From: Ovis canadensis
Lineage: Eukaryota; Chordata; Mammalia; Artiodactyla; Bovidae
Assembly: GCF_042477335.2 (NCBI RefSeq)
Contig: NC_091248.1
Location: 116,526,501 to 116,590,500, forward strand
Direction: 5' to 3'
DNA length: 64,000 nt
The notes below the pieces were generated by a model that was not told the DNA's origin, did no database searches, and was given only the letters and a program-made list of their open reading frames with translations. Positions within the stretch are counted from its first letter, which is position 1. The number at the start of each line of letters is the position of its first letter. Below, piece after piece: positions 22,823-35,874 of this stretch. The translations under genes and the position numbers were made by a program.

Positions 22823-22933
22823 TGAGTTGAGCAAGCTCCGGGAGTTGGTGATGGACAGGGAAGCCTGGCGTGCTGCAGTCCATGGGGTGGCAAAGAGTCG
22901 TACATGACTCAGCGACTGAACTGAACTGAACTG
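22823..22933 (+). mobile_element. BovB 3' end (111 bp) with 12-bp TSD
   Basis: A very short BovB 3' terminus ending ctgaactgaactg. A perfect 12-bp TSD, attattgcctca, lies at 22811-22822 and 22934-22945. Confidence 0.9.
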
Positions 22934-23081
22934 ATTATTGCCTCAAACCAGTGTAGGGGCTTTTACCTTGGGATATTCTTTCTGATATGTCACAAGAGAA
23001 GGTGGTGGAGGCCAGAGATTGACAGAAGGAGGATGGAAGGCACAATCAACCTGAAACTAAACACCTGAACTACCGTTCAAC

Positions 23082-23300
23082 TCAGTTTAGTCGTGTCCGA
23101 CTCTTTGCGACCCCACTGACTGCAGCACACCAAGCTTCCCCGTCCATCACCAACTTCTGGAGCTTGCTCAAACTCATGTCCATCAAGTTGGTGATGCTAT
23201 CCAACCATCCCATCCTCTATTGTCCTCTTCTTCTCCTGCCTTCAATCTTTCCAAAGGACAAAAATTGAAGTTTCAGTCAGAATTTTGTTCACTTCTACAA
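23082..23300 (-). mobile_element. BovB LINE 3' fragment
   Basis: Antisense BovB from gtttagtcgtgtccgactc through the catcctctattgtcctc segment. It has a small internal deletion before ttgaagtttcag. Confidence 0.75.
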
Positions 23301-23368
23301 CACTGCCACCGTGTGGTTATAGGAGAACATTGCAGCTAGCAAACAGTGATGGGTTGGGAGGATTGTTC

Positions 23369-23699
23369 GGTTGCTGAGTCTGGTCTGACTCTTTGAGATC
23401 CCATTGATTGCAGCATGCCAGGCTTCCCTGTCCTTCACTGTCTCCTGAAGTTTGCTCAAACTCATGTCCATTGAGCCATCCCACAGTCTAATTCTCTGTC
23501 GTCCCCTTCCTCTCCTGCCCTCAATCTTTCTCAGCATCAGGGTCTTTTCCAGGGAGTCGGCTCTTTGCATTAGGTGGCCAAAGTATTGGAGCTTCAGCTT
23601 CAGCATCAGTCCTTCCAATGAATATTCAGGGTTGATTTCCTTTTGGATTGACTGGTTTGATCTCTTTGAAGTTCAAGGGACTCTCAAGAGTCTTCTCCA
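23369..23699 (-). mobile_element. BovB LINE 3' fragment (older type)
   Basis: Antisense BovB beginning ttgctgagtctggtctgac and ending ctctcaagagtcttctcc. It directly abuts a second BovB in the same orientation. Confidence 0.85.
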
Positions 23700-23900
23700 T
23701 CAGTTCAGTTCAGTTCAGTTGATCAGTCGTGTCCGACCCTTTGCAACCCCATGGACCACAGCATGCCAAGTCTCCCTGTCCATCGCCAACTCCCAGGGTT
23801 TACTCAAACTCATGTCCATTGAGTCGGTGATACCATCCAGCCATCTCATCCTCTGTTGTCCCTTTCTCCTGCCTTCAGTCTTTCCCAGCATCAGGATCTT
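23700..23900 (-). mobile_element. BovB LINE 3' fragment (young type)
   Basis: It begins with four tandem ttcag units typical of young BovB ends and stops at gcatcaggatctt. It is inserted at the border of the older BovB 23369-23699. Confidence 0.85.
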
Positions 23901-23924
23901 CATATGAATCTAAAAAGAAATGAT

Positions 23925-24215
23925 ACAAATAAACTTCCATATAAAACAGAGACTCACAGACTTAGAAAATGACTTACGGTTGCTGGTGGGAAGACTTCGG
24001 GAAGGTCATGTACATACTACTCTATTAAAATGGATAACCAACAAAGACCTACTGTATAGCACATGGGTCTCTGCTGGATATTATGTACCAGCCTGCATGG
24101 GAGGAGGGGTTGGAGGAGAATGGATGCATGTATATGTATGGCTGAGTCCCTTAGCTGCTCACCTGAAACTACCACAACATTGTTAACTGGCTATACATCA
24201 ATACAAAGTAAAAAG
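23925..24215 (+). mobile_element. Ruminant L1 3' UTR
   Basis: The sense L1 3' end is recognised by ggataaccaacaaagaccta, ctgtatagcacatggg, cacctgaaactaccacaaca and the terminal caatacaaagtaaaaagttt. Confidence 0.75.
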
Positions 24216-24800
24216 TTTAAAGTTTTGGGAAAAACAAATAAATAAGCAAAATAAATTTTTAAGATTAATTTTTTAATATAGTCATCCAATTGCCCTAGTA
24301 CCATGAGAGCCTCTTTCTTATGCAGAAGCTTGTATTGTGGAAAAAAACACATACGTACTCACAGGAGGTTTGCTTTTATTCCAAAGCCTTTCACCATGAC
24401 ACCAAATTATCCCTGTCTCCTCTGGAGGGAACTTTTTTTTTGTTTCTAGTTTGTTGTTCCAGCGCTTCTCTTCAAAAATTTCCCCTCAGTTTGCATGTTA
24501 CAATCAATGAAATACAGGTAATCTGCCCCAAGTAATACACATTTTAGTACTGCTGGCTTTTCAACTTCAGAAAAAGGATATCTTGACTATTTGTTCTTTT
24601 CTGAGGCTCTTTTCCTCCCATTCTGTTATATTACTGAGACTCATGCATGCAGCTCTGTGTAGCTGCCGTTCACCCAGTTTTACTGAGGTGTTCTATTCCA
24701 TCGTGTGAATATACCACAAGACATTTATCCTCTGTCACTAGCATTTGATTGTTTCCAGTGTTTTTCCTATGTATACTCTCTTTAAAGAAAAAAAAAAAAG

Positions 24801-24983
24801 ACTTATTTATTTATTTAGCCGCACTGGGTCTTAATTGCCGCACTTGGGATCTTCAGTCTTTGTTGAGGCATGCGAGATCTTCAGGTGAGACATGTGAGAT
24901 GTAGTTCCTTGATCAAGGATCGAACCCGAGCCCCCAGCATTGGGAGCATAGAATCTGAGTCACTGGACCACGAGGGAAGGCCC
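24801..24983 (-). mobile_element. CHR-type tRNA SINE
   Basis: Antisense CHR SINE: A-rich end (now tttatttattta), gccgcactgggtcttaattg, then the reversed head caaggatcgaacccgagccc. Confidence 0.8.
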
Positions 24984-25189
24984 CTATTTTGTATACTCTT
25001 GTGATTATTCTTATTCATGTTCCCTAGTACATATGTGAAACTGCCACCTATCTAAGCAACATGGAATTGCTAAAGAGAACAGTATGTAATGTCCCACTGT
25101 AGTGAAAATTGTAGAGATACTTCTCGTTTCCAGTCCAGCATGTAAGGAGCTTAGAAGTCATCATTCCTAGCCACACGAGAAGAAGCTTA

Positions 25190-25350
25190 ACCCATAGCAC
25201 AGGGAACTCTATTGAACATATTCAGTGTTTTGTAACAACCTATAATGGAAAAAAATCTGAAATATATATATACAATACTATATATATATTCATACATGTC
25301 TGAATCACTTTGCTATTCACCTGATGCTAACACAACATTGAGCTTTTTGA
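25190..25350 (+). mobile_element. L1 3' UTR fragment
   Basis: Sense L1 end with catagcacagggaactctat, tgtaacaacctataatgg and gctaacacaacattg, interrupted by TA-rich drift. Confidence 0.65.
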
Positions 25351-25771
25351 AAGCACAACCTTTTTAAAAAAGGATTCTAAAAAAAGAAAAGCTTAACAAA
25401 CTGACATTCAACAACTCTTCTTCGATCTGTCAAAGAACTGAGGCAGCAGGGCAAGCTGCTGTCCTTCAAATTGGAGAGAGAGGCAAATACAAACAACCAC
25501 AAATTATTAAAGTAAAAGTCTTTTACAAGAAACTGTCCTGGGGTAGGAAAGCCTTCACTGTAGCTGAGAATTTCCGGAGGCTCGATGTGGACAAGTTTAA
25601 GAATTAAAAACTCAGAGCAGGAGAGGAATCTTTGGTGAATCCCCACATTTTTATGAGTTTTATGTCCAGAGGTCCAACCAAATTCTTACAGTGAAGATAT
25701 GAGAAAAATTCTCTCATGCTCCTGGCAAGGTGAGGGAGAAAGCAGTCTGTTTTTCTTAACAAGCCTGAACT

Positions 25772-25791
25772 AAAAAAAAAAAAAAAAAAAA
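25772..25791 (+). repeat. Poly-A tract
   Basis: About 20 consecutive A residues. No SINE body is recognised directly upstream, so this may be a simple repeat or an orphan tail. Confidence 0.7.
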
Positions 25792-25973
25792 ACCAAAAAA
25801 CTGTTTTTTCAGAGCCTAACTGACCTGGGGAAAAGGACTCCAGCCCCCTTTAGCTTTCCTATCTTACCCAAGGAGGAAGGGAGACTGAGATGTACTTGTG
25901 AAGGTCACATCTCAAGGGCACAGGCTCTCGAAAACATGTAGACCTACTCGTAGCACCACAGAAAGCTTCTCTT

Positions 25974-26290
25974 GGGCTTCCCTGGTGGCTCAGTGGTTAA
26001 AAACAAAACAAAACAAAAAAAAAACACCTGCCAGTGTAGGGGACACAAGTTCGACCCCTGGTCTGGGAAGATCCCACCTGCTGTGGGACAACTAAGCTCG
26101 CGCATCGCAGCTACTGAGCCAGCACTCTAGAGCCGGTAAGCAGCGATTACTAAGCCCGAACAGTGCAACCACTGAATCCCATGGGCCTAGAGCCTGTGCT
26201 CGCAACAAGAGAGTAGCCAGAGCTCACTGCAGCTATGAAAGCCTGCACGCAGCAGTGAAGACCCAGCACAGCCAAAAATAAAGACATTAA
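25974..26290 (+). mobile_element. CHR-type tRNA SINE, near full length
   Basis: Sense CHR SINE: gggcttccctggtggctcag head, body with gctactgagcc and gagagtagccagagctcac, and end cacagccaaaaataaag. The head carries an expanded A-rich insert (about 25999-26027). Confidence 0.85.
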
Positions 26291-27214
26291 TCAATAATCT
26301 TTGGGAAAAAAAGGAAACTTTTCTCCCCCAGTACCTTACCTCCACTTCCGTAAGGCTCTTTGTAACAAATTACAGCTTCAAGCCCCAGGCCTTATTTAAG
26401 AAGACGTATCTAGGGAACCCAAAAGACAGTAGGTGAAGCAAAAACAAGGACACCGAGGAAATTTTGGCATCTGGCAACTACAGGGTCAATGAATAGCACA
26501 TACAGCCTAACCCCCAGCCAGGTAAACCTAACACCTCACCTTAAAGGCCTGTTTACTCCCATACCTTTAGCCCCGCATGCTGTGTCTAGTTTTCAACAGA
26601 TCATTCCAAAGCATGCTAAAGACAAAACAATGCATTTTGAAGAGACAGAGCAAGCATTAGAACCAGGCTCCCACTTGGCAGAGATGTTGTAATGGTCAAA
26701 CCAGGAGTTTAAACACCTATATTAACATGCTAAGGCTGTAAAGGGAAAAGTGGGAAGGATGGAAAACAGATGGGTAATGAAAGCAGAGGAGGTGCTGAGT
26801 CTAACAGAGTCCGTGATGTTGATGTATCCATTATGTGTGGCTGAGCTGCTGCACAGGCTTTGAACCGGCACCAGCCCTTCCTGTGAGTGCATGCCTTAGA
26901 TAACAGCCTGCAGAATCATAAGCAAATTAAATTTTTGATGGACTTCCCCAATTACCCTGTGCTAAGCACTTTTCCCTGCCTCCCAGCATCTCCCCATTGG
27001 GTGTCCATTACAGAAGATTATTGTGAAGCTTACCAAAATCTTGCTCTTCTGTGTTTGAATTGACCAATCTGGCCTCAGCCTGGGAACCCCAAAGCTTTCC
27101 ACCCATAGACCCTAATAGGAACATGTGCCCCAGCTTCTGCCCTGTCTTCTTGGCCTGCTTCCTGCCTCGACCTCCCTGTGTCCTTCGAGGTGTGTCCTTT
27201 AAAAAAAAATTATT

Positions 27215-29380
27215 TATACAGTCAGCAAAAACAAGACCAGTAGCTGACTGTGGCCCAGATCATGAACTCCTTATTGCCAACTTTAGACCTAAATTGAAGA
27301 AAGTAGGGGAAAACACAAGACAATTCAGGTGTGACCTAAATCAAATCCCTTACGATTTTACAGTGGAAGTGACAAATAGATGCAAGGGGTTAGATCTGAT
27401 AGACAGAGTACCTGAAGAACTGTGGACAGAGGTTCCTAACATTGTACAGGAGATGCTGATCAAAACCATCCCCAAGAAAAAGAAAAACAAAAAGGCAAAA
27501 TGGTTCTCTGAGGAGGCCTTACAAATAGCTAAGAAAAGAAAGTGAATGTCAGAGGAGAACAGGAAAGATATATTTATCTGAATGCAGAGTTCCAAAGAAT
27601 AGCAAGGAGAGAAAAGAAAGCCTTCCTCAGCAATCAATGCAAAGAAATAGAGGAAAACAATAGAATGGGAAAGACTAGAGATCTCTTCAAGAAAATTAGA
27701 GATACCAAGGGAATATTTCATGCAAAGATGGGCTCAATAAAGGACAGAAATGGTATGGACCTAACAGAAGCAGAAGATGTTAAGAAGAGGTGGCAAGAAT
27801 ACACAAAACTATACCAAAAGGTCTTAATGACCCAGGTAACCACAGTGGTGTGATCATTCACCTGAAGCCAGGAATGCTGGACTGTGAGGTCAGGTGAGCC
27901 TTGGGAAACACCACTATGAATAAAGCTAGTAGAGGTGATGGAATTCCAGTTGAGCTTTTTCATCCTAAAAGATGAAGCTGTGAAAGTGCTATGTTCAGTA
28001 TGCCAGCAAATTTGGAGAACTCAGTAGCGGCCACAGGACTGGGAAATGTCAGTTTCCATCCCAATTCCAAAGAAAGGGAATGCCACAGAATGTTTAAACT
28101 GCCACACAATTGCACTCAGCACACACGCTAGCAAAGTAATGCTCAAAATTCTCTAAGCCAGGCTTCAACAGTATGTGAACTGAGAACTTCCAGATGTTGA
28201 AGCTGGATTTAGAAAAGTCAGAGGAACCAGAGATTGAATTGCCAACATCCATAGGATCATAGAAAAAGCAAGAGAATCCCCCCCCCCCAAAACCACCAAA
28301 AAAAAAATCCACTTCTGCTTCATGAAATATGCTAAAGCTTTTGACTATGTGGATCACAACAAACTGTGGAAAATTCTTCAAGAGATGAGAATACCAGAGG
28401 CACCTTAACTGCCTCCTGAGAAACCTATATGTGGGTCAAGAAGCAACAGTTAGAACCAGACATGGAACAATGGACTGGTTCCAAATTGGGAAAGGAGTAT
28501 GTGAAGGCTGTATATTGTCACCCTGCTTATTTAACTTATATGTAGAGTACATCATGCGAAATGCTGGGCTGGATGAAGCACAAGCTGGAATCAAGATTGC
28601 CAGGAGACATATCAATAACCTCAGATATTCAGATGACAGCACCCTTGTGGCAGAAAGTGAAGATGAACTTAAGAGCCTCTTGATGACAGTGAAAGAAGAG
28701 AGTGAAAAAATTGGCTTAAAACTCAACATTCAAAAAAAACTAAGATCATGGCATCCGGTCCCATCACTTTATGGCAAATAGATGGGGAAAGAATGGAAAC
28801 AGTGACAGACTTCATTTTCTTGGACTCCAAAATCAATGCATATGGTGACTGCAGCCATGAAATTAAAAGACTCTTGCTCCTCAGAAGAAAATTTAGACAG
28901 CATATTAAAAAGCAGAGACATTACTTTGCCGACAAAGGTCCATCTAGTCAAAGCTTTGGTTTTTTTTCCGGTAGTCATGTATGGATGTGAGAGTTGGACT
29001 ATAAAGAAAGCTGAGTGCTGAAGAATTGATGCTTTTGAACTGTGGTATTGGAGAAGACTCTTGAGTCCCTTGTACTGCAAGATCAAACAGTCATTTGTAA
29101 AGGAAATCAGTCCTGAGTATTCATTGGAAGAACTGATGCTGATGCTGAAGCTCCAATACTTTGGCCACCTGATGCGATGAACTGACTCATTTGGAAAAAC
29201 CGCTGATGCTGGGAAAGATTGAAGGCAGGAGGAGAAGGGAACGACAGAGGATGAGATGTTTGGATGGCATCACAGACTCAATGGGCATGAATTTGAGCAA
29301 ACTCCTGGAGATAGTTAAGGACAGGGGAGCCTGGTGTGCTGCAGTCTATGGTGTTGCGAAGAGGTGGATATGACTGAACA
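27215..29380 (+). mobile_element. BovB LINE, 2.2 kb, 5'-truncated
   Basis: A sense BovB beginning after the endonuclease core (CGPDHELL remnant near 27250-27275), through the connector and reverse transcriptase, to the 3' end. The palm motif YADD has decayed to YSDD (28626-28637). Frameshifts, a poly-C/poly-A expansion (28279-28309) and stops break the frame. It is an older copy than 37063-40105. Confidence 0.9.
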
Positions 29381-29906
29381 ACAATTCTTTCAAAATCAAA
29401 AGGCACTGAGTGCATATAGGCAACCAATTTTAACCAGTCAGGAGGCCAAAAATTTTAAGAATAACAATTAGGACATTAATTCTGCATTATTCTGTTAATA
29501 TTACAGCATATTTTCAAAGTTTATTCCAACTCTGAAGTTCTAGGCTTCATTATTCAAAGGCTAGACCATCTAGGTAAACTGAATTCAAATAAATCTTTTT
29601 TTCAGCCTCTTTTATATAGTAGAAACTATGCCACTTAATGAGCATACAAAACTTTACAGACCATGTAACTCACCTCTAAGAGTTCATTTCTATAGAAGAC
29701 ATAGACATAGTGAATTATTACAGGTCATGTTCAACAATACATTTCCTTCTTCTACAACATTGCATTATTCAGCAGAGTTTATTAAAAAAAATGTTCACAA
29801 TTATATTTATTCAGCTACCTGACCCTTGGCCCCCAAATCCTGGAATAGGTTCACATTTACTCCAGATCAATGTCACATTTACTTAATAAACATCATATAA
29901 AGCCAA

Positions 29907-30096
29907 GTGAAAGTCACTCAGTAGTGTCTGACTCTTTGTGACCCCATGGACTCTACAGACCATGGAATTCTCCAGGCCAGAATACTGGAGTGGGTAGCCT
30001 TTCCCTTCTCCAGAGGATCTTCCCAACCGAGGGATCAAACCCGGGTCTCCCTCATTGCAGGCAAATTATTTACCAGCTGAGCCACAAGAGAAGGCC
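29907..30096 (-). mobile_element. Bov-tA SINE with 13-bp TSD
   Basis: Antisense Bov-tA with perfect TSD catataaagccaa at 29894-29906 and 30097-30109. Confidence 0.92.
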
Positions 30097-30139
30097 CATA
30101 TAAAGCCAAAGCAAAGGGGAATGCCATCTTTTCAAGAGG

Positions 30140-30275
30140 CAGGCTCTTCACATCAGGTGGCTAAAGTATTGGAGCTTCAGCAATGGTCCTTCCAATGAAT
30201 TTTTAGGGTTGATTTCCTCTAGGATTGACTGGTTTGATCTCTTTGCAGTTCAAGGGCCTCTCAAGAGTCTTCTAA
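30140..30275 (-). mobile_element. BovB LINE internal fragment
   Basis: Antisense BovB from ggctcttcacatcaggtggc to ctcaagagtcttct. It is truncated at both ends and abutted by an L1 end at 30276. Confidence 0.8.
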
Positions 30276-30670
30276 ATACATGATAACAATGATATAAAAA
30301 TCACGAGAGTGGTAAATGGAGTTAAAAGTTAGAAAGATGGTAACGATATGCCTGTATGCGAGACAGCAAAAGAGACACGGATGTATAGAACAGTCTTTTG
30401 GACTCTGTGGGAGAGGGAGAGGGTGGGATGATTTGGGAGAATGGCATTGAAACATGTATAATATCATATAAGAAACACATCGCCAGTCTAGGTTTGATGC
30501 AGGATACAGGATGCTTGGGGCTGGTGCACTGGGATGACCCAGAGGGATGGTATGGTGAGGGAAGTGGGAGGGGGGTTCAGGATTGGGAACACGTGTACAC
30601 CCGTGGCAGATTCATGTTGATGTATGGCAAAACCAATACAATATTGTAAAGTAAAAAAAATAAATAAAAA
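30276..30670 (+). mobile_element. Ruminant L1 3' end
   Basis: Sense young-type L1 3' UTR, with ggtgggatgatttgggagaa, ggatgcttggggctggtgca, ctgggatgacccagaggg and the terminal gtaaagtaaaaaaaataaat tail. Confidence 0.88.
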
Positions 30671-31734
30671 GTAAACCTCTTAGAAGAGGTTACAACTGAT
30701 ATATTTTAATCAATTTTATTGAAGCATAATTTAAATACAGTAAAATGTGCCCTTGTTAAGATGCCTGCTTACAGGATGGCTGCTACACCGTGGTCTTACT
30801 CCAGAGTAGCCCTGAAGATATAGGTGAAAGAAAATCTTCCCAGTGGGTGGAATGTTGCAAATATATTAGTTGCCCACTTTGTGTGAAAGGAGGAATAGTC
30901 TCATGAGGGATGTCTAGCTAGCTGTACAGATGCCTAGAGAATGAGCTGTTATTTCTTAGTACCCAACAGGACAAAGGCAGAAATTGCTCTGTTCTCTGGA
31001 GGACTGTGTTGGTTTTATTGGTAATGGATTGACTACACCAGACCCCTTCTACCAAAGAGGGGACAGTGTCCTCATTGAAATTTGACACTTTGGCTGAGAC
31101 ATGCATTCCTTGCTCACAGCACTTCTTCCAGAATAGAAATATTTACAGAATCTTCATATATTGTAATTATTTACCAAATAGCAGTGCCTCTGACCAAAGA
31201 TCATACTTATTTGGAAAGAAAGTATGTCAATAGATTTATGTTCATACACGTCTGCTGGTTGATGTCTAATCAACCAGAAGCATCTAGCTTAATAAAGTTG
31301 GAATAGACAACTGAAGACTCAGCCACGGAGCCAGCAAAATAGTCCTTGTCACACAGGTCTTTTGATTTTTTCCTAGTGTTTTGCGAATATGGATAATTTA
31401 TGCAGTGAATACTTACACACACATAACTTTATGTCTTTGCCATTGTATCTGTGGCTATATTCCCAGGACAGTAATTGCTAGATTGATGAGGACATGTGTA
31501 TGTGATTTTTCTGGACATTGCCAAATTTCCCTCCCTAGGGTGTACATAGGGGTGTATCTCTTTTCTACCCTTCATCAAAGTGTGACAGTGCCTGCTTCTA
31601 CAATGGGGCAAATATTTTCCAGTCTGACATGTGAAAAATAATATCTATATAGTTTTAATTTGCATTTCTATTATTGTGAGAGAAGTTGAACTACTTTTAA
31701 CATGTTTAAGGGCCATTTTAATTTCTTTTAATCT

Positions 31735-32100
31735 GAATTTTCAATATTTTTATTTATTTTCTAATATATTGGAATATAGTTGATTAACAATGCTGTGCTA
31801 GTTTCAGATGTAGAGCAAAGTGATTCAGTTATATACATATATTATCTGTTCTTTTTCAAATTCTTTTCCAGTTTAGGTTGTTGCACAATATTGAGCAGAA
31901 TTCTCTGTGCTATACACTAGGTCCTTCTTGGTTATCTGTTTTAAATATCACAGTGTGTACATGTCCATCCCAAACTCCCTAACTATCCCTCTTCCCCACC
32001 CACCCCAACCCTGCAAGCATAAGTTCATTCTCTAAGTCTGTGAGGCTGTTCTGTTTTGCAAATAAGTTCATTTCTATCATTTTCTAAAAAGAATATTCAT
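31735..32100 (-). mobile_element. L1 3' UTR (antisense)
   Basis: Antisense L1 3' UTR: ttggaatatagttgattaac, gctatacactaggtccttct and ctaagtctgtgaggctg followed by tgttttgcaaataagttca. Confidence 0.8.
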
Positions 32101-32864
32101 TGTTTCAAGTCATTTATTATGTTCTTCATTTGTTTTGAGAAACTGTGCCTTGGTTAGGAATATCAGTCCTAATTAAAGTCCTAAATAGATGACACACACA
32201 TAGAGTTTTATTATTATTGTCTCTAGATTTTGAACATGGGGAAATTTTCTTATATATTTGGAGAGACTCAAACGCTACATTACCATCATAGTCTTGCTCC
32301 TTTTAGAAGTCTCCCATAAAGTCTTGAGTAAAGTGGCTAAAAAAGCCCTTCTAATTTTCGGAGCCTTGTGTTACATAATGAGTGACCACTTGTTGAGTGT
32401 ATCACTTAAAACAAATTTACCTTTACCCCTAAATTTGGGCACCAAATTGAAGGACAGGACTATTCTCCACAAATATCCTGTCAAACTAATTTTCAAAATG
32501 TTGAAAATATGACTCATATAAGCATAACATGAACTATAATAATATATATATTGTATAAAATATATTATATATAATATGTAAGTATAATATGAAGTATAAT
32601 ATCAAAGATTTCTTTCACCTATTTTAAAAACAAAGGTTTAATTAATCCATCAGGAGAGACATTTTAAAAAATTAAGGAAAAAATTGCTGGTTTAGACACA
32701 AAACTGGTTAATGTCCCACAGAGCGATACAACTATAATTTGGGGAGTTACTTTTTCTAACAGAAATCTACAAGTTAACATATAAATTCAATCCTTAGACT
32801 TTTTTATCAAGTAGTAAAGAGTCCTAGAGAATTAAATAACCCTTGGAGGAAATTTTTAAACAAT

Positions 32865-33077
32865 GCACGCATGCTAAATTGCTTCATTCGTACCTGACTG
32901 TGCAACCCTATGGACTGTAGCCCACCAGGCTCCTCTGTCCATGGGATTCTCCAGGCAAGAATACTGGAGTGGGTTTCCATGCCCTCCTCCAGGGGATCTT
33001 CCTGACTCATGGATCGAACCCATGTCTCCTGCATTGGCAGGCGGGCTCTTTGCCACTAGCACCACCTAGGAAGCCCC
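32865..33077 (-). mobile_element. Bov-tA SINE with 11-bp TSD
   Basis: Antisense Bov-tA with TSD ttttaaacaat at 32854-32864 and 33078-33088. Confidence 0.9.
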
Positions 33078-33280
33078 TTTTAAACAATATTCCCATATGA
33101 TTTCCAAGTTTTGTGTAACTTTTCTTAACAATGCCCAGGGAAATTGTCACACAGCATTGTCAGAATGCAGCTGCATAAACATTACTGTTATAATCATGTA
33201 GAATTACTTTTTGCCCTTGCTGCAAATACCTGGGAATAAACCGGGAAGAAAATTTTGCATAGGGGTAACATTATACCTAG

Positions 33281-33491
33281 ACCTCCCTGGTGACTCAGTG
33301 GTAAAGAATCCCCCTGCCAATGCAGGCGATGCTGGTTCGATCCCCGGGTTGTGAAGATCCCCTAGAGAAGGAAATGGCAACCCACTCCAGTATTCTTGCC
33401 TGGGAAATCCCATGGACAGAGGAGCCTGGAGGGCTGTACTCCATGGGGTTGCAAAGAGTCGGACGTGAATGAACAACTAAACAACAACAAC
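33281..33491 (+). mobile_element. Bov-tA SINE
   Basis: Sense Bov-tA close to consensus, head acctccctggtgactcag and tail gaacaactaaacaacaacaa. Confidence 0.9.
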
Positions 33492-34098
33492 CATCATACG
33501 TAATGGGTTATATCCTATATGATGCAAAAATATTTTCTGAGTCTTTCAAGCCTTGTTTATATTTATATTGTCTACTAAAAAAAAAAAAACCCACCCTGAT
33601 ATATTTTTTTGCCAAGTACATTTCCTATATTTCACAGCTCTCTCCTTGTAAGTCCTCTTACATACTTCCTTCTAGTTCATGTAGCAGCAAGAAGGGCTGG
33701 ATGGACCTTGGGAATGCCTGAATCATGGGGTACAAACACAAGCGGGACATTCTCCATTACTTGTCACTGCTTTTCTTTGCTTGTCAGTTACATTCTCTCA
33801 GATCATCTTCCTCTTTGTGGCAGTGATCCTGATTGCAGCTACTTTTATGTGCCTACACTCTGGACCAATTGACACTGGCCAGGAAAATGGGAAAACTACT
33901 GTGATTAGCAGCCTCTAAGAACCACATGTGGTAATAACCACATGACTAGACTAATTAAAGCAACAAACCTCAAAAAGATGGAGGGAAGATTGCCTCCCAA
34001 AGATGGTAAGTGCAAATAACAGATGCTCACCAAAACTGACCAGTCACATAGTATTGACAAGTTTTTATTCTGGCTTCCTAGGTATCAATGTGTGCTAC

Positions 34099-34310
34099 GG
34101 CTTCCCTTGGGGCTCAGTGGTAAAGAATCTGCCTGCCAATGCAGGCGATGCAGGAGACGTGGGTTTGATCCCTGGGTCGGGAAGATCCCCTGGAGTAGGA
34201 AATGGCAACCCACTTCAGTATTCTTGCCTGGATTATCCCATGGTCAGAGGAGCCTGGTAGGCTACAGCCCCTGGGGTCGCAAAGAGTCAGACACGACTGA
34301 GCATGCACAC
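34099..34310 (+). mobile_element. Bov-tA SINE
   Basis: Sense Bov-tA close to consensus, with a 9-bp partial repeat in the head (gcaggcgatgcaggagacg). The tail ends gactgagcatgcacac. Confidence 0.9.
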
Positions 34311-34756
34311 ACGCACAGCCTTTTATGTAAAGGTAATCTTTACAGGCTTAACAGGAAATATAGAAAAGCACACATAATAAGACAGGATAATAAATATAAT
34401 TTGTCTATTCATCAAAGAAATTGTTTCACAAGATTAAGGTTATAAACCCAGTATCATAAACATAATTTCATTTAATATGCTTATAAATTAATTATGTATT
34501 AAGACTAAAATTAAAACCTTTACATTGATCATTTATTGGTATATTTATATATCTTTATGTGTCTTAATACTTACATATAAATACTTACATGTTAAGAAAT
34601 CTGTTATTTTATTACAAATTATTACATGAATATTGATCCAAAGAAGAAAATTACAATGTGGGTTGTCTTTCTGTAAAATGACTCAAGTTATTTTGTGCCA
34701 TAGTAAAAAGGAACTTTTTTTCTATTAAAAATGTCTTTTTATTGTCATAGTATTCT

Positions 34757-35590
34757 GTTCAGTTCAGTTCAGTCGCTTAGTCGTGTCCGACTCTTTGCGA
34801 CCCCGTGAATCACAGCACGCCAGGCCTCCCTGTCCATCACCAACTCCCGGAATTCACTCAAACTCACGGCCATCGAGTCCGTGATGCCATCCAGCCATCT
34901 CATCCTCTGTCGTCCCCTTCTCCTCCTGCCCCCAATCCCTCCCAGCATCAGAGTCTTTTCCAATGAGTCAACTCTTTGCATGAGGTGGCCAAAGTACTAG
35001 AGTTTCAGCTTTAGCATCACTCCTTCCAAAGAACACCCAGGATTGATCTCCTTTAGAACGGACTGGTTGGATCTCCTTGCAGTCCAAGGGACTCTCAAGA
35101 GTTTTCTCCAACACCACAGTTCAAAGCATCAATTCTTCGGTGCTCAGCTTTCTTCACAGTCTAACTCACATCCATACATGACTACTGGAAAAACCATAGC
35201 CTTGACTAAACGGACCTTTGTTGGCAAAGTAATGCCTCTGCTTTTGAATATACTGTCTAGGTTGGTCATAACTTTCCTTCCAAGGAGTAAGTGTCTTTTC
35301 ATTTCATGGCTGCAGTCACCATCTGCAGTGATTTTGGAGCCCCCCAAATAAAGTCTGACATTGTTTCCACTGTTTCCCCATCTATTTGCCATGAAGTGAT
35401 AGGACCAGATGCCATGATCTTTGTTTTCTGAATGTTGAGCTTTAAGCCAACTTTTTCGCTCTTCTCTTTCACTTTCATCAAGAGGCTCTTTAGTTCCTCT
35501 TCACTTTCTGCCATAACGGTGGCGTCATCTGCAGATCTGAGGTTATTGATATTTCTCCTGGCAATCTTGATTCCAGCTTCTGTTAGTCCT
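34757..35590 (-). mobile_element. BovB LINE 3' part (young)
   Basis: An antisense BovB of about 830 bp beginning with tandem ttcag units. It covers the LINE C-terminal coding region up to just past the RT palm box. Long open stretches survive (for example 35144-35392 and 35299-35514, minus strand), so it is relatively recent. The frame is still broken. Confidence 0.9.
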
Positions 35591-35631
35591 CATTAATTCT
35601 GGCATGTTCTTAAACCATTTTTTAAAATGTT

Positions 35632-35874
35632 ATTTACTTACTTGTTTTTGGCTGTGTTGGGTCTTCTTTCCTGTGTGAGCTTTTTTTCCAATTGCGGCAA
35701 GCAGGGGCTTCTCATTGCAGTGCCAACTCTCGTTGCAGAGCACAGGCTCAATAGCCTTGGTGTTCGGACTTAGTTGCTCACCAGTATGTGGGATCTTCCG
35801 GAACCAGAGAATGAACCCGTGTCTCCTGCATTGGCAGGCGGATTCTTTACCACTGAGTTACCAGGGAAACCCTG
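35632..35874 (-). mobile_element. CHR-type tRNA SINE with 20-bp TSD
   Basis: Antisense CHR SINE (tttttggctgtgttgggtct to accactgagttaccaggg). The flanks 35612-35631 and 35875-35895 match over about 20 bp with a single indel/substitution. Confidence 0.88.

Noticed and set aside
25974..26290. A genuine tRNA gene in the tRNA-like head
   Set aside because: It is the head of a CHR SINE, diverged from a functional tRNA and followed by the SINE body and A-rich end.
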